Positions 7,380 through 14,508 of a stretch of DNA of 15,629 nucleotides are shown here, one piece after another. The position numbers and the translations under genes were made by a program. Source of the stretch: JBCFBK01 sp039679975 (lineage in GTDB: Bacteria; Bacteroidota; Bacteroidia; Bacteroidales; Prolixibacteraceae); contig JBDKTZ010000576.1 of assembly GCA_039679975.1 (NCBI GenBank), forward strand, positions 1-15,629. Direction: 5' to 3'. The notes beneath the pieces are model-generated. The model had not been told where the DNA came from. It saw only the letters and a program-made list of their open reading frames with translations, and did no database searches. Each line of letters opens with the position of its first letter. The first letter of the stretch is position 1.

Positions 7380-8855
7380 TTAATAGGCCAGTGCAAAAAT
7401 GACTCTCCTTTTGGAGGGCTTTCCGGAGTAAACGCAAACCCCTTCTTCTTCTTCGTTGTCGAAGGGAATGCAACGGATAGTTGCCTTTGTTTCTTCTTTA
7501 ATTTTCACCTCTGTTTCGGTAGTGCCATCCCAATGCGCCAATAGAAATCCGCCTTTTGAATTTAATACTTCTTTAAATTCTTCCCAGCTATCAACTTTGG
7601 TGGTATTCAACGCCCTGAATTCAGCCGCCTTCGTATAAATAGTATTCTGGATATCCTCCAACAGATCAGCAACGAACAGGTCAATGTTCTCAAGAGACAC
7701 GACCTCTTTTGTCAGCGTATCGCGTCGGGCAATCTCAACGGTACCGTTTTCAAGATCACGCGGCCCGATAGCGAGCCTTACGGGAACACCCTTCAATTCA
7801 TATTCAGCGAATTTCCAACCCGGCTTTTTCGTATCCTGGCTGTCGTACTTGACAGATATACCTCTGGCTTTCAACGCCGGGATGATCTCGTTTACTTTTT
7901 CGGAAATTTTTGCCAATTGTTCCATATTCCTGTATATCGGAACGATGACCACCTGATAAGGCGCCAGTTTCGGCGGAAGCACCAAACCATTATCGTCCGA
8001 ATGGGCCATGATCAGGGCACCTACCAGACGAGTCGACACCCCCCAGCTTGTAGCCCATACAAAATCTTCAACCCCTTCATTGTTGGTAAATCTGACATCA
8101 AAGGCTTTGGCAAAATTTTGTCCCAGAAAATGCGAGGTACCCGACTGCAACGCTTTTCCATCCTGCATTAATGCTTCGATAGTGAATGTTTCCAGCGCAC
8201 CGGCAAAACGCTCGTTAGGAGATTTGGCTCCTTTAATGACCGGCACTGCCATGAATTTTTCAACGAATTCGGCATAAACATTAATCATCCGTTCGGTTTC
8301 CTCCATCGCTTCCTGACTGGTGGCATGGGCCGTATGTCCCTCCTGCCATAAAAATTCAGAAGTCCTCAAAAACAGGCGCGTACGCATTTCCCAGCGCACT
8401 ACATTGGCCCACTGGTTACACAGAATAGGAAGATCGCGATACGACTGGATCCAGTTTTTATAGGTATTCCAAATGATTGTCTCAGAAGTTGGCCTGACAA
8501 TCAACTCTTCTTCCAATTTAGCGTCAGGATCAACGACAACACCTTTGCCGTCAGGGCTGTTTTTCAATCGGTAATGAGTGACCACGGCACATTCTTTGGC
8601 AAATCCTTCAACATGGTCGGCTTCCTTACTAAAAAACGATTTTGGAATAAAAAGCGGGAAGTAGGCATTCACATGTCCTGTTTCTTTGAACATCCGGTCC
8701 AGTTCGGCCTGCATTTTTTCCCATATGGCGTAGCCATAAGGCTTAATGACCATGCAACCGCGCACGACTGAATTTTCAGCCAGATCGGCTTTCATTACCA
8801 GGTCGTTATACCATTGAGAATAATTTTCGCTTCTTAGGGTTAATTCTTTCGCCAT
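7380..8855 (-). CDS. proS: Prolyl-tRNA synthetase (archaeal/eukaryotic-like short type)
   Basis: Class II synthetase that charges tRNA-Pro. 491 residues from ATG 8855; an upstream frame to 8909 adds 18 residues, but MAKELT is the usual N-terminus. It lacks the large INS editing insertion between motifs 2 and 3, which marks the short, archaeal/eukaryotic-like form found in some bacteria. Visible: RPTSE (about 121-125, proline/ATP loop), motif 2 around RTRLFLRTSEF (about 153-165) and WQEGH, motif 3 GVSTRLVGAL (about 270-279), then the HGTP anticodon-binding domain with VVIVPIYR, and a C-terminal domain ending in ALAY. A terminal Tyr is typical of this subfamily. Only two Cys remain where archaeal relatives carry four zinc ligands. 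Transcribed divergently from the lipoprotein gene. Confidence 0.94.
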   Translation of the reverse strand: MAKELTLRSENYSQWYNDLVMKADLAENSVVRGCMVIKPYGYAIWEKMQAELDRMFKETGHVNAYFPLFIPKSFFSKEADHVEGFAKECAVVTHYRLKNSPDGKGVVVDPDAKLEEELIVRPTSETIIWNTYKNWIQSYRDLPILCNQWANVVRWEMRTRLFLRTSEFLWQEGHTAHATSQEAMEETERMINVYAEFVEKFMAVPVIKGAKSPNERFAGALETFTIEALMQDGKALQSGTSHFLGQNFAKAFDVRFTNNEGVEDFVWATSWGVSTRLVGALIMAHSDDNGLVLPPKLAPYQVVIVPIYRNMEQLAKISEKVNEIIPALKARGISVKYDSQDTKKPGWKFAEYELKGVPVRLAIGPRDLENGTVEIARRDTLTKEVVSLENIDLFVADLLEDIQNTIYTKAAEFRALNTTKVDSWEEFKEVLNSKGGFLLAHWDGTTETEVKIKEETKATIRCIPFDNEEEEGVCVYSGKPSKRRVIFALAY

Positions 8856-8950
8856 CTCTTTTGATTTGGTATGGTATTTGCTCTTTAAGTATTGAATTTT
8901 TAAAGACACAAAGTAAATAATTTATTCTTAAAAGATAAGGAGACTCAATT
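8856..8950. promoter_or_regulatory. Divergent promoter region, proS / lipoprotein
   Basis: This 95-base A/T-rich gap must hold the promoters of both flanking genes. For proS, minus-strand TTACTTTG (plus 8909-8916) matches TAnnTTTG at seven of eight positions and would give a leader of about 47 bases. For the plus-strand gene only a weak TAATTTAT is seen. AAGGAG at 8937-8942, eight bases before the ATG at 8951, is an unusually good ribosome binding site for this group and supports that start. Confidence 0.4.
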
Positions 8951-10435
8951 ATGAAATTTAAGGTTACATTCTTCCCGGCAATAGCTTCCGTGCTTCTCCT
9001 GGGTGCGTGTACCACCGGGTCCTACGTGACAGACCGATATGATGACGTCTATTTTTCCCCGGGAGATGTTCCGCCTCCGGTGATTGCAGACCGGCAGGCT
9101 TCAGGCAATGTCAAACAAGAAACCGACACACCCCTGGTGATCTCTGATCCTGCCAATAAGGAAAATCATATTTTTACCACCGATGATCCCAACGCAGATG
9201 CATACGTTTACGATATGAACGGGATGGAAATGGTCGGGTCTGATACCACTTACCTGGAAAATGCGAACGGAGGCAATACGATCATCAACAATTATTATGA
9301 AGGTAATGAAATTGATTTTGCCTATCGTATTAACCGGTTTCACCGTTACCCGTTCTACGATCCCTTCTACTGGGATTCATGGTATTATGATCCATTCTAC
9401 TCCCCTTACTATTCTTGGGGTTACTCCGATTATTACTGGCCGGGAAGTTCATTCTTGTTTGGTTACGGAGGATTCAGCTTAGGATGGGGTTGGGGGTATT
9501 CGCCTTACTGGTATAGTCCTTATTATTCCTATTGGGGATATCCTTTCGGTTATTATGGACATAACCACTGGGATTGGGATCATCAATATTACAACAATGA
9601 CCGGTATAGTTACGGACACCGGAGAGAATCGTATTCAACAGTAAACCGGAATAACAGTTATGGGTATAACGGCAGTTCTTACAGACGTGGTTCTAACTCA
9701 TCATACAGGAATCAGTCATCCGTGAATACAAGACAATCTGAAACCATACCGGTAACCGGTACTTCAAGAAGATCAAATTCCGTATCAGGAGCAACTTCCG
9801 GAAACGTTTCCGGTTCTTCGATCAATAATGAAACAATTATGGACAGAAGGAGAGCGACAACATCCGGAACTGCAATCAGTACAACAGGAAGAAGAAGTAT
9901 CTCCGGAGGCGACAACGGTGAGATCACCACCAATCCGGCCAGCCGGTCAACGATCAGCACCGGTCAACGAAGGAGTGTTTCCGGAACCGGCAACAGGCAA
10001 ATGATACCCGATACAAGACAGAGTACCGGAACCAGTTCCAGCTATCAAAAGAGTTCCGGTTCAACGCAGAGCAGGAGTTATACGCCCAGTTACAGCAAGC
10101 CAAGAACGGTTACCCGTTCAACCTATAACAACAGTTCAAGGCCATCGACTATCAGCGAATCCAATAGCAAACCTTCGGGTTCACAGACGAATACCAGAAG
10201 TACCTACAGGTCCGGCACGTCGTACAACAGAGGCTCAAGCTCAAGCAACCGTGAGACTTACACGGCCCCGACCCGCAGCAGTAGCAGCAGTAGTTACAGA
10301 TCATCAGGCAGCAGCTACTCGCCAAGCCGGTCGTCGGTGAGCAGCAGCCCTTCCCCATCCAGATCGTCCGGCGGCAGCAGTTCCGGCGGCGGTGGCGGTT
10401 CCAGAAGTGGCAGCAGCGGCAGCGGACGCAGATAA
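8951..10435 (+). CDS. Lipoprotein with aromatic-rich core and Ser/Arg/Gly-rich tail
   Basis: 494 residues, function unknown. The N-terminus has a basic start, a hydrophobic stretch and the lipobox LLGAC with Cys20, so it should be lipidated by signal peptidase II; residues after Cys (TTGSY) carry no obvious retention signal. Residues 21-128 are acidic and polar, ending in NTIINNYYEG. Residues 131-220 hold 41 Phe/Trp/Tyr in 90 positions, arranged in short SPYY, YWGYPFGYYG-like runs. From about 225 to the end the chain is low-complexity Ser/Thr/Arg/Gly/Asn with almost no acidic residues, closing in GGGGGSRSGSSGSGRR. The whole is probably disordered or fibrous at the cell surface. It lies 54 bases before the outer-membrane protein gene. 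Similar proteins in Bacteroidales are usually left as hypothetical or putative lipoprotein. Confidence 0.85.
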   Translation: MKFKVTFFPAIASVLLLGACTTGSYVTDRYDDVYFSPGDVPPPVIADRQASGNVKQETDTPLVISDPANKENHIFTTDDPNADAYVYDMNGMEMVGSDTTYLENANGGNTIINNYYEGNEIDFAYRINRFHRYPFYDPFYWDSWYYDPFYSPYYSWGYSDYYWPGSSFLFGYGGFSLGWGWGYSPYWYSPYYSYWGYPFGYYGHNHWDWDHQYYNNDRYSYGHRRESYSTVNRNNSYGYNGSSYRRGSNSSYRNQSSVNTRQSETIPVTGTSRRSNSVSGATSGNVSGSSINNETIMDRRRATTSGTAISTTGRRSISGGDNGEITTNPASRSTISTGQRRSVSGTGNRQMIPDTRQSTGTSSSYQKSSGSTQSRSYTPSYSKPRTVTRSTYNNSSRPSTISESNSKPSGSQTNTRSTYRSGTSYNRGSSSSNRETYTAPTRSSSSSSYRSSGSSYSPSRSSVSSSPSPSRSSGGSSSGGGGGSRSGSSGSGRR

Positions 10436-10489
10436 AACAAAAATCACTCTATATAAAAAACAGTGATCACAAACAAAATAGTAGACGTT

Positions 10490-11980
10490 ATGAAGAAGAT
10501 ACAGTATTTGATTGTCCTGCTCTTGTTTTCCTCTCCTGCCTGGAGTCAGGGATTAACCGACGCGATCCGGTTATCCGATTACAGGCTTAACGGTACAGCA
10601 AGAGCCACGGCCATGGGAAATGCATTTGGCTCATTGGGAGGTGACTTTACCTCTGCCAGCATAAACCCTGCAGGTATAGGGCTTTACCGCAGCGGCGAAT
10701 TTGTTTTCTCCACCCGGTTAGGAGAAAATCAGGCAGACGGCACCTACCTGAACAATATGGCTAATGAGTCGAAATTTCATATCAGTGTACCCAATATCGG
10801 ATATGTTGCTACGTTCAAACCGACTCCATCAGAGGGAAGTTCTTTGATTAGCGTGAATCTGGGCATCGGATATAACCGCATGAATGATTTCAATGTAAAG
10901 AAAATAGTAAGCGGAGACGACGCTACTTCAACTATGCTCGATGGTTTTGTTGCAAATGCGAACTCCAAACCTCAAAATTGGGGTGATGCTTATGAAGAAC
11001 TGGCATGGAAAACCGACCTCCTTCTCTTTGATGAACAAGCGAAAGTTTATTGGAATGATATTGCAGAGGCAGGGCACGGCCAAAGTCAACGAAAAACCTT
11101 TTCACACGAAGGAAGTATTGATGAATATCTATTCTCATTAGCTGCCAATTTTAACCACAAGGTATATGTCGGAGCAACCATTGGCATCCATGATGTCTAT
11201 TTCCGCGAAAGAACAAGTTTATTTGAATATGACCTGAACGGGGATATTCCTTATTTTAATGACTATACCTTCGATACCTCATTAAAAACTACCGGTACCG
11301 GGTTCAATGCAAAATTTGGCGTCATCGTCAAACCGATTGATGCACTGCGTTTAGGAGTGGCTTTCCATACCCCGACTTTCTATGATTTGCATGATCAGTA
11401 TTATAACGACATGTATTCATCGATTACATATGACGATGGAACTACAGATGATCTGGATGCCCATTCCGATTACTTTGATTACGATTACAAGTTGCAGACC
11501 CCTATGAAGGCAATCTTCAGTGCAGCCTATATAATTGGCAAGCAGGGGTTGATCAGCGTTGATTACGAATGGGTTGACTATTCAAAGATCAAACTGAGTG
11601 ATGGCGGAAATGGTTATGATTTTTATGATGAAAATGACGAAATTGACGGGGCATTGCAGTCGGCTGGGAACTTGCATCTGGGGGCTGAATTCCGAGTCAG
11701 TGAATATTTTAGCTTGCGCGGAGGTTTTGAATACCTGCCAAGTCCCTATAAAAACGTTGCATTCGGGAATAAACAGCTAAACGGGAAAGCCGATACGTAT
11801 ACCTATTCAGGCGGTCTGGGGTGGAAAGCTGGAAATTTCTTTGCTGATCTGGCATACAAACGCGTCGATCGGGAGGACTATGTATTTCTTTACAGTGTAC
11901 CCAATGATCTTGATCTTCCGACAGCCAAGTTCAAAAACCAAAGCGATTTCGTGACATTGACCTTAGGATTCAGATTTTAA
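10490..11980 (+). CDS. OmpP1/FadL/TodX-type outer-membrane transport protein
   Basis: Beta-barrel of the FadL family, whose members import hydrophobic compounds such as fatty acids or aromatics; the substrate here is unknown. 496 residues from ATG 10490. A GTG at 10463 would place nine residues before the signal peptide and is rejected. MKKIQYLIVLLLFSSPAWSQ is a signal peptide with cleavage near residue 20. Family features: ARATAMGNAFGSLGGD at about 38-53, the NPAGIGLYRSGEF motif at 59-71, alternating beta-strand pattern throughout, the RLGVAFHTPTFYDL strand, the paired LRGGFEY strand, and a last strand LTLGFRF ending in Phe, as barrel-assembly substrates do. It probably shares a transcript with the lipoprotein upstream (54-base gap, no strong terminator between). 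Two hairpins follow. Confidence 0.87.
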   Translation: MKKIQYLIVLLLFSSPAWSQGLTDAIRLSDYRLNGTARATAMGNAFGSLGGDFTSASINPAGIGLYRSGEFVFSTRLGENQADGTYLNNMANESKFHISVPNIGYVATFKPTPSEGSSLISVNLGIGYNRMNDFNVKKIVSGDDATSTMLDGFVANANSKPQNWGDAYEELAWKTDLLLFDEQAKVYWNDIAEAGHGQSQRKTFSHEGSIDEYLFSLAANFNHKVYVGATIGIHDVYFRERTSLFEYDLNGDIPYFNDYTFDTSLKTTGTGFNAKFGVIVKPIDALRLGVAFHTPTFYDLHDQYYNDMYSSITYDDGTTDDLDAHSDYFDYDYKLQTPMKAIFSAAYIIGKQGLISVDYEWVDYSKIKLSDGGNGYDFYDENDEIDGALQSAGNLHLGAEFRVSEYFSLRGGFEYLPSPYKNVAFGNKQLNGKADTYTYSGGLGWKAGNFFADLAYKRVDREDYVFLYSVPNDLDLPTAKFKNQSDFVTLTLGFRF

Positions 11981-11999
11981 AGAGATACAAATCAGACAG

Positions 12000-12019
12000 A
12001 GCTGATTCAGCTGTTTTTT
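12000..12019 (+). terminator. Weak hairpin with T-run after OmpP1 gene
   Basis: AGCTG / CAGCT forms a short 5-base-pair stem with a 3-base loop, followed closely by six T. The T-run is good but the stem is short; it may act together with the stronger hairpin 30 bases on. Confidence 0.4.
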
Positions 12020-12047
12020 ACTTAGGGTTTAGATTAATAACTGATGG

Positions 12048-12073
12048 AACGCCGGTCTTGCCACCGGCGTTTG
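12048..12073 (+). terminator. Terminator hairpin after OmpP1 gene
   Basis: AACGCCGGT at 12048-12056 pairs perfectly with ACCGGCGTT at 12063-12071 around a 6-base loop, followed by TTGTT. The stem is G/C rich and stable. It separates the lipoprotein/OmpP1 unit from the 12192 group; the stretch 12074-12191 otherwise shows no clear element. Confidence 0.65.
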
Positions 12074-12191
12074 TTCGTCAAATAAACCCGGTACTTTCAA
12101 TGCCATTTTGTTGCTCTTCATAAAATAATCCGGGATTTGTTTTTTTTTCCATCTGAATTTGAAGTATCTTTTACCTGTTATTTGAAGAACC

Positions 12192-12467
12192 ATGAATTAT
12201 TTTAAACCCATTGATTATAAATTGTCTCAGGAAATCTTCCGTAAAGCAACCATCACCGGAAGAAGGTTGACCATTGGAGAAATGAAGACTTCCAAGTGGC
12301 TGCAGAAAAATCAGATCAATATGGAACTGATCAAAGATGTTTCACGTGACTACCCCGACCTGCGTGTTTTTATTATCGGCGAAGGTGAGACAGAAGGTTT
12401 TTATATTTATTCTCAAAAGAAAGAAACTTGTTTTAAATTTGAGGCGACATTATCAGAAATAAAATAG
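12192..12467 (+). CDS. Hypothetical protein, 91 residues
   Basis: Not recognised. A small, soluble, lysine-rich protein without signal peptide, membrane segment or cysteine motif (one Cys near the end). The N-terminal half (ATITGRRLTIGEMKTSKWLQ) looks helical and basic; the second half, with DLRVFIIGEGETEGFYIYSQ, looks like two beta-strands joined by a Gly/Glu turn, so a small alpha/beta fold is likely. It reads cleanly from ATG to TAG, lies only 16 bases before the DUF4954 gene and has codon use like its neighbours, so it is probably a real first gene of the DUF4954-nagB unit. No function is proposed. Confidence 0.65.
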   Translation: MNYFKPIDYKLSQEIFRKATITGRRLTIGEMKTSKWLQKNQINMELIKDVSRDYPDLRVFIIGEGETEGFYIYSQKKETCFKFEATLSEIK

Positions 12468-12483
12468 CCTTAATGCAGATCAC

Positions 12484-14193
12484 ATGAACAATTCCTTTCA
12501 GTTCGCTAAAAACTACCGTTCATTAACAGAGCAGGAAATTAAACGACTAAAAGAGGGCGGCTGTCACAGTGACGACTGGACTCAAATTCTCGTCACGGAC
12601 CGTTTTGATGCTTCACGATATAACAATACGCGTTTTAGCGGTAACATCTATCTGGGAGATCAGACCGAACAAATCAATTTATTTGGAGGCGTTAAAAAGA
12701 ATTGTGGCATTTATCATGCTCATATTCACAATTGTACCATTGGCGATAATGTGTATATCGGCCATATCAAAAACTACATCGCTAATTACACGATTGAAGA
12801 TCACGTGATCATTGACAATGCTGATATTTGTGCTGTTGACGGGTTTTGCTCTTTCGGAAACGGGATAAAAGTACAGGTACTTGACGAGACCGGCGGAAGG
12901 AAAGTCATCATTTACGATAAGCTTTCCGCTCATTTAGCCTATATCATGGCCTTCTACAAACACAGGGCAGGAGCTGTTCTGGCTTTGGAAAAGATGATCG
13001 AAGGATATACCGAAAAAATGACTTCTGACCGGGGTGTGATTGGCCATCACTCACAGATCTTCAACTCCAGAAAAATCATCAACGTGAAGATCGGTCCGTA
13101 TACCACCATTGACGGAGCCAGTATGCTCGAAAACGGTTCGTTGAACGGTAACCACGACGCTCCGGTTAAAATCAGTCATGAGGCCATCTTAAAGAACTTT
13201 ATTATTTCCTCCGGTTCCGAGGTTTCAGATGGTGCCATCGTGGCCAACTGTTTTGTGGGCCAGGGTTGTGCGCTGGGATCCCAGTATTCAGCTCAGCAAT
13301 CGCTTTTCTTTGCAAACTGCCAGGGGTTTCACGGCGAAGCCTGTTCCGTTTTTGCGGGTCCCTATACGGTGACACATCATAAATCGACGCTGCTTATCGC
13401 CGGCATGTTTTCTTTTTGTAACGCAGGAAGTGGCTCAAATCAAAGCAACCATATGTATAAGCTTGGTCCCATTCATCATGGCATCGTGGAACGGGGATCC
13501 AAGACAACGAGCGATTCCTATTTATTGTGGCCGGCCAAGATTGGCGCATTTACGCTTGTTATGGGCCGCCATTACAAGAATTCGGATACATCGAACATGC
13601 CCTTTTCATACCTGGTCGAAAACAATGACGAAAGCTGGCTGGCCCCGGGAATTAATTTGAAAAGTGTAGGGACCATCCGGGATGTCATGAAATGGCCGCG
13701 CCGCGATAAACGTACCGATCCCTGTAAAACGGATCATATTAATTTTAACCTGCTTAGTCCTTTCACCATTCAAAAGATGGGCAATGCGATCAGGCTCCTG
13801 CAGCAAATCAGGAACATTTCGGGTGAAACAACCGAGGTGTACTCCTATAATAATACGAAAATAAAATGTACGGCACTGAAGCGCGGGCTTGAGTTATATC
13901 ATCTTGCCATCATGAAATTCATCGGCAACTCGATTATTACCCGGCTGAATCAGTGCCCGCTGACGTCACCTGAAAAAGTATCCGCTTGCCTTACACCAAA
14001 AAGCAAAACAGGGCAAGGCGATTGGATTGACCTGGCTGGACTCTTTGCACCTAAAACAGAGGTCAGTAAACTGCTGACCGGCATTGAAAAGTTGGAAATT
14101 ACTCGTTTGGACCAGGTTGAAGAATTCTTTGCGGAACTCCATAACCAGTACTATGAATACGAATGGAACTGGACCGCACATTTTATTGAATAG
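12484..14193 (+). CDS. DUF4954 family protein, left-handed beta-helix (stopped early)
   Basis: 569 residues up to an in-frame TAG. It resembles the Bacteroidales family of about 650-680 residues known as DUF4954, of unknown function. Two blocks show hexapeptide-like left-handed beta-helix repeats: about residues 55-120 (CTIGDN, VYIGHI, YTIEDH, VIIDNA) and about 200-290 (KIGPYTTIDGA, FIISSGSEVSDGAIVANCFVG, GQGCALGS). Such folds are common in sugar nucleotidyl- and acyltransferases. A conserved-looking stretch rich in His, Gly and Ser follows (about 295-380: YTVTHHKS, NQSNHMYKLGP, GRHYKNS). The last 104 residues of the normal protein lie beyond the stop in the same frame. No catalytic residue can be assigned with confidence. 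Whether the shortened protein is stable or active cannot be told; it may be a fresh pseudogene or the stop may be read through. Confidence 0.8.
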   Translation: MNNSFQFAKNYRSLTEQEIKRLKEGGCHSDDWTQILVTDRFDASRYNNTRFSGNIYLGDQTEQINLFGGVKKNCGIYHAHIHNCTIGDNVYIGHIKNYIANYTIEDHVIIDNADICAVDGFCSFGNGIKVQVLDETGGRKVIIYDKLSAHLAYIMAFYKHRAGAVLALEKMIEGYTEKMTSDRGVIGHHSQIFNSRKIINVKIGPYTTIDGASMLENGSLNGNHDAPVKISHEAILKNFIISSGSEVSDGAIVANCFVGQGCALGSQYSAQQSLFFANCQGFHGEACSVFAGPYTVTHHKSTLLIAGMFSFCNAGSGSNQSNHMYKLGPIHHGIVERGSKTTSDSYLLWPAKIGAFTLVMGRHYKNSDTSNMPFSYLVENNDESWLAPGINLKSVGTIRDVMKWPRRDKRTDPCKTDHINFNLLSPFTIQKMGNAIRLLQQIRNISGETTEVYSYNNTKIKCTALKRGLELYHLAIMKFIGNSIITRLNQCPLTSPEKVSACLTPKSKTGQGDWIDLAGLFAPKTEVSKLLTGIEKLEITRLDQVEEFFAELHNQYYEYEWNWTAHFIE

Positions 14194-14508
14194 TATCTTA
14201 GAAAAGCAGTCTGGGAATTCACAGTCGATGAGCTAATTGAAATTGTCAGGGAATGGCGCGAAAGCGTAATTGAAATTGACCGGATGCTTTATGAAGATGC
14301 CAAAAAGGAATTCCGAATGAGCGCAATGACAGGCTTCGGGATCGACGGCGATCAGCAAACCAAACAGATGGATTTCGAACGGGTGCGGGGCCGCTTTGAA
14401 GACAATGATTTTGTGAAAGAAATCTGCAATCATATAGAAAAAAAGAAAAACCTGGGAAACCGGGTTATTCAGCAATTAAAAGAAGCACAGAAATTACCGT
14501 CATTATGA
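14194..14508 (+). pseudogene. C-terminal part of DUF4954 beyond the in-frame TAG
   Basis: The reading frame of the DUF4954 gene continues after TAG 14191-14193 for 104 codons without another stop and ends at TGA 14506-14508. The text is protein-like, helical and charged: KAVWEFTVDELIEIVREW, then MLYEDAKKEFRMSAMTGFG, then DFERVRGRFEDNDFV and a lysine-rich helix. Added to the first part it gives 674 codons, the expected family length. An internal ATG at 14284 opens 74 codons and will be called as a separate gene by ORF finders, but it lacks the first 30 residues of this segment and is better seen as a remnant. The TGA overlaps the nagB ATG by four bases. Confidence 0.75.

Noticed and set aside
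7217..7396. 60-residue N-terminal extension of PepT
   Set aside because: It would run through the proS terminator hairpin and two repeat arrays; the ATG at 7216 gives the standard length.
9712..9960. Minus-strand hydrophobic frame inside the lipoprotein gene
   Set aside because: The Leu/Val-rich text arises from reading the Ser/Arg/Thr/Gly-rich coding region backwards; there is no start context or homology signal.
10442..10467. Inverted repeat ATCACT/AGTGAT between the lipoprotein and OmpP1 genes as a terminator
   Set aside because: Only six base pairs with a 14-base loop and no T-run, so termination is unlikely.
10463..10489. GTG start for the OmpP1-like protein
   Set aside because: It would put nine residues in front of a normal signal peptide; the ATG at 10490 fits better.
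12679..12933. Minus-strand frame of 84 codons inside DUF4954
   Set aside because: It is a shadow of the repetitive beta-helix coding sequence on the other strand, with no independent support.
14191..14193. TAG recoded as an amino acid (pyrrolysine or code change)
   Set aside because: TAG is the normal stop of lolA, ftsK, tilS, nagB and the 91-residue gene in this same window, and no recoding element is visible nearby.
14284..14508. Separate 74-residue gene between DUF4954 and nagB
   Set aside because: It is in the same frame as DUF4954 and is the tail of that protein; the coding text begins before its ATG.
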